DNA from: Thecamonas trahens ATCC 50062
Taxonomy: Eukaryota; Apusozoa; Apusomonadida; Apusomonadidae
Length of the DNA stretch: 64,000 bases
NCBI RefSeq assembly: GCF_000142905.1
Contig: NW_013657678.1
Coordinates: forward strand, 1 to 64,000
Reading direction: 5' to 3'
A program made the position numbers and the translations under genes. How positions within the stretch are numbered: position 1 is the first letter of the stretch; each line of letters starts with the position of its first letter. A model generated the notes under the pieces. It did no database searches. It saw only the letters and a list, made by a program, of their open reading frames with translations, and had not been told where the DNA came from. This document shows, piece after piece, positions 10,667 to 20,439 of this stretch.

Positions 10667-12243
10667 ATGCCGTCCTCCGCCGCTGCAGTCTTCGGTTGTG
10701 CCCTCCTTGCATTTGCCCTCTGCTGCTCCGCACAGACATACCCGCTCCCCTACTGCTCCGTACGCCCTGCCATTCCCATACCCATACCCCCCACCTCCGC
10801 CTCCGCCTCCGCCTCCGCCTCCACCTCCGCGCACGTGCTCCCCATCCAGCCACTCACCACCACACATCCTCCCCCTCCTCCTCCTCCTCCTCGCTGCAGG
10901 CCAACTCATCGGTGGCCCCGAGCAACCCGTGGCTCAAGTCCACCTTTGACACCGATGAATACTCGCTTGCCCTCGTCCAGCGTACGCTACCTCCCTCCCC
11001 TCCCCCTTCCCTCTCCTCCCCCCCCCCCTTCGGCAACGGAACTCACCCCAGCCACCCACCCACCCGCCTGCCTAGTCATCTTCCGCCACGGCGATCGTGT
11101 GCCGGTTGTCGGCCTGCCTGGTGCCGGCAACGAGGCCGAATGGACGTGCCAGCTGAGCATGGTTGACAAGCCGGCGACTGGCTCGGCCGATGAGGGCTAC
11201 CTCGACGAGCCGCGCCTGTTCCGGTTCACCCAGCTCGAGAACCGCGGCGTCCTGCCCGGCAACTGCTCGCTCGGCCAGCTGACCGAGAAGGGTCACGTCC
11301 AGCACAACATTATCGGCTCGCACTTCCGCGAGCTCTACCACGACACCTACGGCTTTATTCCGTCCGAGTACAACTCGCGCGACGTCTGGGTCCGTGCCAT
11401 CAACATCCCGCGCTGCCGCCAGTCGGCCCAGTCCGAGATCCAGGGCATCTTCCCTAACGTCTACGAGCGCGGCCCGGTCTACGAGGCTGTTCCCATCCAC
11501 ACCATGGACCCCAACTACGAGAACATGTCGCCGAACTTTGCCGCCTGCCCCAACCTCCTCAAGCGCATCGCTGAGCAGCAGCAGTCGCAGGCCTGGGCCG
11601 ACTTCCGCGCCGACACCAAGGGCCTCACTTCGCACATCCTCTCGCTCCTCCACCTCGAGTCCGAATCCGCCATCGGCTCGACCCAGTACCCGTTCTTCAT
11701 CGGCGTTTTCGACGACTTTGCCTGCCGCAACTGCCACAAGCTCCCGCTCCCGCCGGCGTCTCGCAGTCGACCTTTGACCAGGTCGTCGATGCCGGCACCT
11801 GGACCGTCAACCACTGGCTCTTCAACGAGACGATGGCCTCCATCTCGGTCGGTACCTTCTTTGGCGAGCTCCTCACTGCCATGGAGGATGTCATGTCCGC
11901 CGGCTCTGCCTACGACGGCCCCATCCTCCGCCTCTACGGCGGCCAGGACCTCACCATCGGCCCGCTCCTCAACTGCCTTGGCGCCTACAACGGCGCATGG
12001 CCGCCCTACGCCGCCCACCTCTCCATGGAGCTCCTCGTCAACAACGCTGGCGACTACTTTGTCCACCTCCTCTACAACGGTGACGAGATCGTCGTCCCGG
12101 GCTGTTCCGCCATCTGCCCGTGGTCCAAGTTCATCTCGCTCGTCGGCCACAATGCCCTCACTCCGGCCCAGTACGCCACAATGTGTGGTGCTGCTGGTCC
12201 CCAGGGCCCTTGGTCGCCCATCAACGCCGCCATGTACATGTAG
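10667..12243 (+). CDS. Secreted histidine acid phosphatase, three exons, one frameshift
   Basis: Exons are 10667-10759, 10900-10981 and 11076-12243, with donors GTACGC and GTACGC. Exon 1 encodes a signal peptide (MPSSAAAVFGCALLAFALCC). The exon 2/3 join restores the phosphate-binding motif QLIFRHGDRVP, whose His is the phospho-acceptor of branch-2 histidine phosphatases (prostatic/lysosomal acid phosphatase, ACP6). The later acid-base motif, normally HD, reads YGGQDLTIGPLL, so the Asp is kept but the His is Gln. A one-base deletion near 11750-11756 (in CCCGCCGGCG) shifts the frame inside a conserved CHKLPLP.GVSQ segment. A 62-nt intron (11705-11766) would also fix the frame, but would remove that segment. 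Length after repair is about 445 residues, normal for the family. It likely acts in lysosome or outside the cell. Confidence 0.85.
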
Positions 12244-12418
12244 CGTCCCCCCCCCCCCCCCGTCGCCTGCGCGACATTCACTTGTTCGTGAAACGACAAA
12301 CCCCACTCGCACCCGCCGGCTCCACCCACTCCCACGCCTACACACCGCTCTCTGCACAACCACAGAGTCCCGGACAACACCTCTCTCTACCTCTTACTCT
12401 CTCTCTCTTCAACACACT

Positions 12419-13089
12419 ATGCCCCGCCGTCGCTCTGGTGGTTTCCGCCGGTACGTTCCTCGTGCTCCTGCTCTCCCTGCCCGACCTCTCCTCGAGTTGA
12501 GCGACCTGCCCGTCATGACGCGCACCACGACCAAGCCGGACTCACCCCCCTCCCCCCTCCCCTCCCCCCTCTCCCCTCTCGCACCTACAACCACAGCTCT
12601 GCCCCGCGTGCTGCCCCGCGCGCTGCCCCGCGCGCTGCCCCGCGCGCTGCTCCGCGCGCTGCCCCGCGCGCTGCTCCGTCGCGGGCCTCGTCGTCCACCG
12701 CTGCTCCGCCCAAGAGCTCGACGAGCTCAAGCTCGAGCTCCAGCAAGCCTGCCGCGGCGCCCGCGGCTGGCGCTGCCGCACCCGCGGCTGGTGGCGGCGG
12801 TTTTCTCTCCAACATGGCTGCTGCCGCCGGTGGCTCCATGCTCGGCTCGATGATCGGCCACTCGCTGTTTGGCGGCTCGAGTTCGAGTGGCGAGGCCGCC
12901 CCTGCTGGTGGCGAGGCTGGCGCCGCCGGCGCCGCTGCTGCCGACCCGTGCTTCGACTTTGCCCGCGCCTTTAACGAGTGCGTCTACGATCCGCAGAACC
13001 AGGGTGACATCGCCTACTGCCAGGGCGTCTTTGACAACCTGCTGCAGTGCCAGCGCGAGGCGACCGCCTCCGCCGCCCCGGCCCAGTAG
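12419..13089 (+). CDS. CHCHD2/CHCHD10 (Mix17)-like mitochondrial twin CX9C protein
   Basis: Exon 1 is 12419-12450 (MPRRRSGGFRR) and exon 2 is 12597-13089; donor GTACGT, 146-nt intron. The N-terminus is Arg-rich and free of acids, as in a mitochondrial presequence, and is extended by a run of RAAP units coded by a 12-bp tandem repeat. A Ser/Ala/Pro linker leads to a glycine-rich hydrophobic segment (about 12805-12870) as in CHCHD2/10. The C-terminus has a CHCH domain with CFDFARAFNEC and CQGVFDNLLQC, both C-x9-C. Such proteins are oxidised by Mia40 in the intermembrane space and affect cristae and respiration. Its stop lies 55 bp from the stop of the convergent ALG13-like gene. Confidence 0.85.
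12597..12684. repeat. 12-bp coding tandem repeat (GCCCCGCGCGCT)
   Basis: About seven near-perfect copies encode alternating Arg, Ala, Ala, Pro at the start of exon 2 of the CHCHD2/10-like gene. Differences between copies are mostly synonymous third-base changes or C/T swaps. Confidence 0.85.
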
Positions 13090-13144
13090 CTGCCCCTTGT
13101 CGGCGTAAATCCTCCCCCCCTACCTTGCAACCTTGCGTCGCTCG

Positions 13145-13690
13145 TCACGGCACAAACCCCATTTCCGCGTCGAGGACCGCCACAAACGCCTCGGACGCCG
13201 GCGGCGGAAACGGCTGCAGCTCGGCTGATCCATCCGATAGCGCCGCCAGCGCCGCCGCCAGCGACTGCGGCTCCGGTTCGGCACGGATCACATACCCTGC
13301 TCCCGCCATCGCCGCTGCAAGCTCTTCCTGGTGGTTATTCATCAGCGAGCCGTTGGCCACAGCGACCATCGGCTTGCCCATCCGCAGGACTTCGGTCACC
13401 GTCCCTGCTCCCGCATGCCCGATCACCCATCCCGCGCCAGCCATGTCCTCCTGCAGGCTCGGCTTGTAGTTGTACACCTCGCAGCCAATCCCCAACCCAT
13501 CACATCGTGCCGCAAGCTCGTCCATCGCCTCCCCGTACCCGCCGACCTGGACCACCACGCCGCTAGCACCTGCCGCAGCCGCTGCCTCGGCCACTGCCGC
13601 CGAGTTGACCGCCGCAATGAGCGCGTCAAACTTGGTCGTCCCCACCGTCACAAACACATGCCCCTTGCTTCTGCTTCTGCTTCTGCTCAT
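13145..13690 (-). CDS. ALG13: ALG13-like UDP-GlcNAc transferase catalytic subunit
   Basis: A compact protein of 181 residues if started at MSRSRSRSKGHVFVTVGTT (13690); an in-frame Met at 13753 is possible. It has the glycosyltransferase-28 C-terminal fold signature: VFVTVGTTKFDALIAAV at the N-terminus, and GHAGAGTVTEVLRMGKPM followed by MNNHQEELA, which match the UDP-GlcNAc site of Alg13. With Alg14, Alg13 adds the second GlcNAc to dolichol-PP-GlcNAc on the cytosolic face of the ER. The length matches yeast Alg13 and lacks the OTU/Tudor extension of the long human form. No membrane segment is seen, consistent with recruitment by Alg14. No intron. Confidence 0.88.
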   Translation of the reverse strand: MSRSRSRSKGHVFVTVGTTKFDALIAAVNSAAVAEAAAAAGASGVVVQVGGYGEAMDELAARCDGLGIGCEVYNYKPSLQEDMAGAGWVIGHAGAGTVTEVLRMGKPMVAVANGSLMNNHQEELAAAMAGAGYVIRAEPEPQSLAAALAALSDGSAELQPFPPPASEAFVAVLDAEMGFVP

Positions 13691-13820
13691 GCCTCTTCCC
13701 GCCCTGGCCCGACTCTCGCTACCGTCACGGGTCGAGTGGCCGGCCACCGCCACAGCCTCTCCACTGTGTCTGACCTCACCATCTCTTCCAACCTGTGCTC
13801 AGGCATGCATTCACTCCAGT

Positions 13821-14342
13821 CTACTCGTAAAACGGATCGAGGTTGTACCCGGTGCACTCGGCGATGAGAAAGCCGTGCTCGGCGGTGGCGTTGGCGGTGA
13901 GGACATACGAGCCAAAGCCAGTTTGGACCATGCCCTTGCCCGGTGCCGTTGCGCCGCCGATGAGCCACTGGACCGTAGCGCGGAAGCCAGACGACTCAGT
14001 CACCATGATCGGCGACGCATACGCATACTGGAACGCCAGAAGCGAGGACCGATGCGAGACGCAGAATTGCTCGAGCGCTGCGCGGCCAATCGCCGGTGCA
14101 GGCGCATCGTACTTGATGCCATCGACCGTAAACAGCGCCGCCCAGCCCTTGCAGTCATCAGTGTTGAGTCGGTCGCGATACGCGAGCACCACGTCGTACA
14201 CGCCCTGCGGCGCCGCTCCGCCTGCCATCGGACCAAAGCCGCCCGCCCCGACCACATGCTCGCCAGCCACCTGCATCTCCCCAGCCATCATCACCATCGC
14301 CACCGCTCCAACCATCGCCACCACACACGCCATCGTTGACAT
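13821..14342 (-). CDS. Secreted SnoaL/NTF2-like fold protein
   Basis: A 173-residue protein beginning [20 protein letters not shown], a clear signal peptide. An in-frame Met at 14393 would add 17 residues. The mature part reads [32 protein letters not shown] and [13 protein letters not shown], the pattern of the SnoaL-like/NTF2 alpha-beta cone (an N-terminal helix, then acidic D-G residues and the RAALEQF helix). A central strand QWLIGG and a C-terminal G-x-NLDPFYE complete the fold. Catalytic residues vary in this superfamily, so no substrate can be named. It lies divergent from the XPD gene with 280 bp between starts. Confidence 0.6.
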   Translation of the reverse strand: MSTMACVVAMVGAVAMVMMAGEMQVAGEHVVGAGGFGPMAGGAAPQGVYDVVLAYRDRLNTDDCKGWAALFTVDGIKYDAPAPAIGRAALEQFCVSHRSSLLAFQYAYASPIMVTESSGFRATVQWLIGGATAPGKGMVQTGFGSYVLTANATAEHGFLIAECTGYNLDPFYE

Positions 14343-14622
14343 TCGCATACACTGCCTGCTACGTTCACCTGTGCCCATCACTCCGTCCATCACCCGCCAT
14401 GAGTCCTGCCCTCCCGGCCAGCTCTCACAACTCCACCCGTTGCATGTGGCCCTGCCACCACAGTTACAGCCACCATGGCCATCATCCCCTTCCCCTCACC
14501 CTCCGACGACCTACCGCTGCGACAAGTGCCGGCCACTCCAACTGCGACTCGCCTGCGAACCACACACACACACACACCGGCCCAACCACCCCCACCACAC
14601 ACAACACACCACTCGAGGAGAC

Positions 14623-17073
14623 ATGAAGTTCTACCTCGATGGCCTCCTGGTGTACTTCCCCTACCCACGGGTGTATCCGGAACAGTACGCTTACATGCAG
14701 CACCTCAAGCGGGCCCTGGACGCCGGAGGCCATGCTGCGCTGGAGATGCCTTCCGGAACCGGCAAGACCATCACCCTGCTCGCTCTGGTCACCTCGTACC
14801 AGCTGGCACACCCAGAAGTAGGCAAGCTCATTTACTGCTCGCGGACGGTGCCCGAAATCGAAAAGGCGCTGGAGGAGCTGCGCAACCTGGTGGCGTACAC
14901 CGAGGAGGACCGCGGCCTGGCGCCCAACTCGACCATCCTTGGCATCGGCCTCTCGTCGCGCCGCAACCTATGCATCCATCCTGCGCTGGAGAACGAGTCG
15001 AACGGGAAAGAGGTCGACGCCCGCTGCCACTCGATGACCGCGTCGTGGATCCGCGACGCCCGAGTGCCCGCCGCCGCCGCCCGCCGCCGCGCCCGCGCCA
15101 CAGACCGCGCCCGCCGCCGCCGCGCAGGCGACGGCCAGCCCGACGACGAGCTCGACGACGCCGAGCTGGCCGGCCCGTCCGACGGTCTCACCGACATTGA
15201 GGATCTGGCAGTGACCACCCCCGAGGGCGCCGCCGCCGTAGGCCTCTGCTCGTACTACGAAGGTCTCGATGCTGCCGGCCGCGACGGCCTTCTCCCGCCG
15301 GGCGTGTATACCCTGGAGGACCTGCGCGAGTTTGGCCGCGCCAAGGGCTGGTGTCCGTACTTTCTGGCCCGGAACATGGTTCAGGACGCCAACGTTGTCA
15401 TCTACTCGTACCAGTACATGCTCGACCCCAAGATTGCCGCCCTCATCTCGTCAGAGCTCTCCAAAGACTCGGTCGTGGTCTTTGACGAGGCTCACAACAT
15501 CGACAATGTGTGCATCGAGGCGCTCTCCGTCCACATTGACCGCCCCGTCCTGGCCGCCGCCAAGCGCGCCGTCCGCGCACTCGAGCGCAACGTCGCCGAG
15601 ATCAAGGCCTCCAATCTGGACAAGCTCCGCGCCGAGTACGAGGTCCTCGTCCAGGGCCTGCGGACAATGGCCCAGTCGCGGGCCTCCGACGCCATTCTTG
15701 CCAACCCCTCGCTCTCGGACGAGGTGCTCAACGAGGCCGTGCCGGGCAACATCCGCAAGGCCGAGCACTTTGTAGTCTTCCTCAAGCGCCTCGTCGAGTA
15801 CCTCAAGTTCCGCATCAACACCCGCGAGGTCAAGGAGCTCAAGCCGGCCGCCTTTCTGGACGACGCAAAGTCGGTGGCCGCCCTCGATGCCAAACCGCTG
15901 CGGTTCACCGCCGAGCGCCTAGCCTCGCTCCTGCGGACGCTCGAGATCACCGACATCAAAGAGTACGCCGCGCTCAAGCTGGTCGCCGACTTTGGCACCC
16001 TCGTCGCCACCTACTCGCAGGGCTTCCTCGTCCTCATCGAGCCGTACGCCAACGTCGAGGGCGCACAGGTCTTTGATCCCGTCCTTATCTTCTCGTGCCT
16101 CGACGCCTCGGTCGCCATTCGCCCAGTCTTTGAGCGCTTCCGCACCGTCGTCATCACCTCGGGCACCCTCTCGCCGCTTGACATGTACCCCAAGATGCTC
16201 TCGTTTACCCCGGTCGCATCCGAGTCGTTCCCAATGTCGCTCACCCGAGAGTGCCTCTGCCCGCTCGTCGTCACCCGCGGCTCGGACCAGTGCGCCATCT
16301 CCACAAAGTACGACATGCGGAGCGACATGACCGTCATCCGCAACTTTGGCTCGCTCCTCGTAGAGCTCTCGGGCGTGGTTCCCGACGGCATCGTCGCCTT
16401 CTTCACCTCGTACTCGTACATGGAGTCCATCGTCGCCACCTGGCACAAGATCGGCATCCTCAACCTCATTCTCAAGAACAAGCTCATCTTCATCGAGACC
16501 CAGGACTTTGCCGAGACCGCTATCGCCCTCGACAACTACCGCAAGGCCTGTGACTCGGGCCGCGGCGCCGTCCTCCTCTCCGTCGCTCGCGGCAAGGTCT
16601 CCGAGGGCATTGACTTTTCTGACCACTACGGCCGCGCCGTCGTCCTCTTTGGCGTCCCCTTTGTCTACACCGAGTCGCGCATTCTCAAGGCCCGCCTCGC
16701 CTACCTCCAGGAGCAGTTCCAGATCCGCGACGCCGACTTTCTCACCTTTGACGCCATGCGCAATGCCGCCCAGTGCGTCGGCCGCGTCATCCGCGGCAAG
16801 ACCGACTACGGTGTCATGATCTTTGCCGACAAGCGCTACAACCGCGCTGACAAGCGCGACAAGCTCCCGGCTTGGATTGCCCAGTACCTCACCGGCGCAA
16901 ACCTCAATCTCTCGTCCGACATGGCCATCCAGGTTGCCAAGGACTTTCTCCTCAACATGGCTCAGCCCGTCGCCAAGGATCCCCAGGCCGAAGCCGCCAC
17001 TCTCTGGGACGAGGCCTACGTCAACTCGCTCCCATCCGCCACCCCTCCTCCGGGCGCTGAGCCCATCGGCTGA
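14623..17073 (+). CDS. ERCC2: XPD/ERCC2/Rad3 DNA helicase of TFIIH with an Fe-S domain insertion
   Basis: An uninterrupted 816-residue protein starting [20 protein letters not shown]; upstream codons in the open frame are not helicase-like. It is the 5'-3' SF2 helicase of TFIIH (nucleotide excision repair, transcription initiation). Walker [10 protein letters not shown] lies at about residues 41-49 and the DEAH box FDEAHNID near 288. Late helicase motifs include [16 protein letters not shown] and [15 protein letters not shown]. The four 4Fe-4S cysteines are C117, C135, C209 and C244. Spacing is 18, 74 and 35 residues against 18, 21 and 35 in human XPD, so about 53 extra residues (Ala/Arg-rich then Asp/Glu-rich) sit between Cys2 and Cys3. 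All core motifs are intact, so the protein is probably functional. Confidence 0.96.
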   Translation: MKFYLDGLLVYFPYPRVYPEQYAYMQHLKRALDAGGHAALEMPSGTGKTITLLALVTSYQLAHPEVGKLIYCSRTVPEIEKALEELRNLVAYTEEDRGLAPNSTILGIGLSSRRNLCIHPALENESNGKEVDARCHSMTASWIRDARVPAAAARRRARATDRARRRRAGDGQPDDELDDAELAGPSDGLTDIEDLAVTTPEGAAAVGLCSYYEGLDAAGRDGLLPPGVYTLEDLREFGRAKGWCPYFLARNMVQDANVVIYSYQYMLDPKIAALISSELSKDSVVVFDEAHNIDNVCIEALSVHIDRPVLAAAKRAVRALERNVAEIKASNLDKLRAEYEVLVQGLRTMAQSRASDAILANPSLSDEVLNEAVPGNIRKAEHFVVFLKRLVEYLKFRINTREVKELKPAAFLDDAKSVAALDAKPLRFTAERLASLLRTLEITDIKEYAALKLVADFGTLVATYSQGFLVLIEPYANVEGAQVFDPVLIFSCLDASVAIRPVFERFRTVVITSGTLSPLDMYPKMLSFTPVASESFPMSLTRECLCPLVVTRGSDQCAISTKYDMRSDMTVIRNFGSLLVELSGVVPDGIVAFFTSYSYMESIVATWHKIGILNLILKNKLIFIETQDFAETAIALDNYRKACDSGRGAVLLSVARGKVSEGIDFSDHYGRAVVLFGVPFVYTESRILKARLAYLQEQFQIRDADFLTFDAMRNAAQCVGRVIRGKTDYGVMIFADKRYNRADKRDKLPAWIAQYLTGANLNLSSDMAIQVAKDFLLNMAQPVAKDPQAEAATLWDEAYVNSLPSATPPPGAEPIG

Positions 17074-17308
17074 TCGAGCTTCTCACCCGCCAAGCCTGCC
17101 AGCATCACACATGATGATGATGACGACTGCAGTGCTGATGACTACCACAATGACAACTGCCAAGATTGCAGCCAATGATGGCAAGCATAGCCTCGTCGCA
17201 AAGCAGTACAAAACTATGCCCGCGCCTCCCTTCTCCTCCGCCCCCGCCCCCCCAAACGGCTCGCTGCCAAAACTCCTCCGCTACGCACCACTTCTCCCAT
17301 TCACCACC

Positions 17309-18291
17309 ATGCTCCGCCTTGCCACCACGCTCGGGCGCGTCACCGCCACTTCGTCGGCGACGTTTGCCACTGCGGCCCGCGTCCTCGCCGAGGACCCCAT
17401 GGCTGCCGGCCCCAAGGACATTCCGGAGAAGCTCACCCTCACCCTTGCCACTCCGGACAAGGTACGTTTGCTGCCGCGGATGCCGTGCCCGGTCGGCCTG
17501 GTCACGACCTGCTTCCCCTCGCCAGCCCAGGGCGGGATCACCCGGTCTCCCGCTCCCGCGCACCGCACCGCCTCCTACGCGCGCACAGTCACTCCTGCGC
17601 ACTGAACGCCCGTGCTACGAGCCTACTGCGCTTGCTAGCTGCACCCGCTGTGCATGTCCCATGCCCTTGGCGGCCCCCTGCCACCGGTAGGACCTCCTAC
17701 AGCCTCCTCCCCCGCGAGTGCAATTTTTTGAGGTCATCCCCGGACGAGGCCGACCCGCGGGCCGAGTCGCCCAGCGGAGGCGGTAGAGTGGCTGGACGAG
17801 AGGGTTTGGGCAGGGAGAGACGGCGGAGGGAACAAGATGGAGACTCACGGGGGGAACTGGGTGTATTGGGTACTTGACTGGGCGAACTTTGGGCCGAGTA
17901 CGTGCAGGCGCTGTACGAGAACGAGGAGGTGTACTGCACGCTCATCCCGTCGATGGTGGGCATGACTGGTGTGCTTCCGGGCCATGTTGCCCTCGTCACT
18001 GAGCTCAAGCCTGGTGTGGTCGTTGTCCAGAAGGAGTCGGACGGCCCGAAGGAGCAGTACTTTGTCCCGACCGGCTTTGCTGTCGTCAACGACGACTCGA
18101 CGCTCAACATCAACGTGCCCGAGGCTGTCCCTGTTGCCGACATTGACATTGAGGCTGCCCGCGCTGCGCAGACAGAGTACACCAACGCCTTCTCCGCCGC
18201 CTCCACCGACGAGGAGCGTGCCCGCGCACAGATCGGCGCCGAGCTGTACGGCACCATGGTCCTCGCCGCCTCGCAGGACGTCTTTGCGTAG
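17309..18291 (+). CDS. ATP5F1D: Mitochondrial F1-ATP synthase delta subunit
   Basis: Exons are 17309-17461 and 17908-18291, with donor GTACGT and acceptor GTGCAG. The 446-nt intron is the longest in the window. The 178-residue product starts MLRLATTLGRVTATSSATFA, a presequence rich in Arg, Ser, Thr and Ala. The body carries the beta-sandwich pattern of the bacterial epsilon/mitochondrial delta subunit: LTLTLATPDK joined to ALYENEEVYCTLIPSMVG, then GVLPGHVALVTELKPGVVVV and YFVPTGFAVVNDDSTLNI, followed by a C-terminal helical hairpin (DIDIEAARAAQTEYTNAF). It forms the foot of the central stalk of F1 in the mitochondrial matrix. The tail-to-tail neighbour is the primase gene, about 100 bp away. 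Confidence 0.9.
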
Positions 18292-18394
18292 TCTGGAACC
18301 GCAAGCAGAGCTGCAGTCACAAGCAAACACACACATCATACACATCATACACACACACCGTGTCCTAGTGGTTTTAATTCCGGTAGCGCCGCCG

Positions 18395-19822
18395 TCAAAA
18401 GTCGATGACGCCCTCCCGGATCGCAGCCTCCTGCTTGATCTCGCGGATCGAGGCGAGGAGCGACTTGAGAAAGACGTTCTCAAAGTAGCCAAAGTACGGC
18501 TTGAGCGAGGTGAGACTGTAAGCGCGGCCCGACTGCGAAGCAACGTCCATCGGGCTCGGCTCGTCGGCGCTGGGCGCCGGCGCCTTGGCCGCCTCGGTCA
18601 GCTCGGCCGCGAGCTGCGAGACGGTGGGCACGTCAAACGGCGAAAAGTCGGCCACGCGCGCGGGGTCGAGCGGGACACACACGCGCCCGGTCTTGGGATG
18701 CACGCAGAACGGCGACTTGAGCAGATGGTTGAGGCCCTTGGAGACGTGGATGTCCAGCCGCGGGTAGCAGAACTGTAGCATGATCTCGGTGAGATCGGCG
18801 CTGCGGTAGCTGTTCTGCGCGTACATGTCCTTGATGCCCTCCCACACCCCGAGCGCGTTGTCACCGTCCTGCTGGATGAGCGCGTTGCGGATGCCGGCCC
18901 GTGCCGACTCGTCCGAGATGAGCGGGAGGATCTTGTCCCACCGCTCTGCGCAGCCAAACATGCCCTGCTCCTCCAGCACCAGCTCCTCAAAGTACTCTTC
19001 GACCACCGCCGCCGCCCGCTCCACCGATGGATGCATCGGCGTGGTGACAAAGACCTTGCGGCCAGAGTCCTCCGAGCCGCGGATGAGGTTGAGGTACTCG
19101 GCAACCGCAGACCGCCCGTTCTGCGACAACGCACGCGCCCGCGGATCGCACACCCAGCAATGGATCCCGCGCCGCCCAGAGTACACCCACAGCAGGTGCT
19201 CAAAGCCAAAGTCCTCGCGGAGCGCAGTGTCCAGCACCCGGATGGCAATCGTCATAAACGGCCAGCACTTGGTGCAGATGTCCGCTCCCGAGCAGCACGT
19301 CCGCACCTCGTCGTAGTCGGTCATATCGATATCAAACACAAGCTCCTTCTCCAGCGGCTTGAACGCGCCCGCAGGAATCGTCTTGTGGTCCTTGGGCGGT
19401 GCGTTGTACACCGCCCCAATGTCGATCTTGAACGGCCGCTTCTTGCGGATCTCCGCCTCGAGCTCCGCCGCAGACGCAAACGACTGGTACCGGATGTACA
19501 CGTCATCCTCGAGCGTGAACGAGAACTCGCGCCGCGAGACGTATGAGCCCTGCAGGCCCATCCCATCGCCACGCCCGCCCGCCGCAGCCTCACCCACTCC
19601 GGCCGCGCCGAGCCCCGTCGCCGCAGCCACAGACGTGCCCGAGACATCGCCGTACGAGAGCCACTCGAAAAAGGGGGCAAAGGGGAAGAGACGCGAGTAG
19701 TAGAACCGCAACAGCTCCGGGAACTCATCCGAGAGTTCCGTCGGCGCCACATTGACTTGCGACGCTTCGCCCGCGACAACCTCATCCACACGCCGCTTCG
19801 TTCCTGTCGCCAGACCCGCCAT
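18395..19822 (-). CDS. PRIM1: DNA primase catalytic small subunit
   Basis: An intronless protein of 475 residues that makes RNA primers within DNA polymerase alpha-primase. The metal-binding catalytic motif FDIDMTDYDEVR lies near residue 163, the zinc motif CCSGADICTKCW directly after it, and the nucleotide-binding motif SGRRGIHCWVCD near 216. The start (MAGLATGTKRRVDEV) is followed by the typical LRFYYSRLFPFAPFFEWLS. A Gly/Ala-rich insertion (about residues 65-90) lies before EFSFTLEDDVYIRYQSF, and an N-terminal extension makes the protein longer than human p49 (420 residues). The gene is divergent from the ADA gene across about 620 bp of repeat-rich DNA. Confidence 0.95.
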   Translation of the reverse strand: MAGLATGTKRRVDEVVAGEASQVNVAPTELSDEFPELLRFYYSRLFPFAPFFEWLSYGDVSGTSVAAATGLGAAGVGEAAAGGRGDGMGLQGSYVSRREFSFTLEDDVYIRYQSFASAAELEAEIRKKRPFKIDIGAVYNAPPKDHKTIPAGAFKPLEKELVFDIDMTDYDEVRTCCSGADICTKCWPFMTIAIRVLDTALREDFGFEHLLWVYSGRRGIHCWVCDPRARALSQNGRSAVAEYLNLIRGSEDSGRKVFVTTPMHPSVERAAAVVEEYFEELVLEEQGMFGCAERWDKILPLISDESARAGIRNALIQQDGDNALGVWEGIKDMYAQNSYRSADLTEIMLQFCYPRLDIHVSKGLNHLLKSPFCVHPKTGRVCVPLDPARVADFSPFDVPTVSQLAAELTEAAKAPAPSADEPSPMDVASQSGRAYSLTSLKPYFGYFENVFLKSLLASIREIKQEAAIREGVIDF

Positions 19823-20140
19823 ACATCAGTACTCACCGTCCGTGAGTTGCCCCGCCGAGTTGATTCTACACTCGCCGCCCGACCCCCCAACCCCCCCCCC
19901 CCCCCCAACCCCACCACCACCACCACTATTCATGCCCACCACACCCTCATCTTCCCGCTCTACACATGTGCATTCAACATACCACGCGACTCGTCCTTCT
20001 CCGGGGACATGGGAGACGGAGACGAAGTGGCGTTGGCCGGAGGCGTGTCGCTCATGGCTCGAATGGTCGACGAGTGTTGCCCGATGCAGCCCCCCCCCCC
20101 ATCCCTGAACCATGCCCACCGACACACACACACACACACG

Positions 20141-20176
<36 letters not shown>

Positions 20177-20439
20177 TATATACACATACAATCGCAATCA
20201 CAATCACAATCACAATCACAATCACAATCACAATCACAATCACAATCACAAACCCCACACATATCAACCACAATGACCAACCCCCCCCCCCTCCCCCCCC
20301 CCCCCACGCCCCGCCCGTCCCCCGTCCCGCGCAAACTGCCCTGGGACATTCACTCGCCACCTTCCCGCACCGTCCAACCTCTCACACTCACACTCACACT
20401 CACACTCCACACTCCACTCACCCCCAACACACACGCATA
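19823..20439. other. Divergent promoter region packed with simple repeats
   Basis: This sits between the primase (-) and ADA (+) starts. It contains a C tract at 19895-19911, a CA/CGCA/TATA microsatellite at 20122-20189, a (CAATCA)n array at 20190-20250, C tracts at 20091-20100 and 20281-20307, and a (CACACT)n patch just before the ADA start (20386-20420). No gene was seen. Confidence 0.7.
20122..20250. repeat. CA/TA microsatellite followed by (CAATCA)n array
   Basis: A (CA)n tract with CG and TATA interruptions passes at about 20190 into roughly ten copies of the hexamer CAATCA. It is located in the primase/ADA divergent region. Confidence 0.93.

Noticed and set aside
11705-11766. 62-nt intron instead of a frameshift in the acid phosphatase
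   Set aside because: It restores the frame, but the removed sequence (FDDFACRNCHKLPLP) fits the enzyme family and the donor GTTTTC is atypical.
13843-14622. In-frame extension upstream of XPD
   Set aside because: It overlaps the SnoaL-like gene in antisense and does not look like helicase; the Met at 14623 begins the canonical XPD N-terminus.
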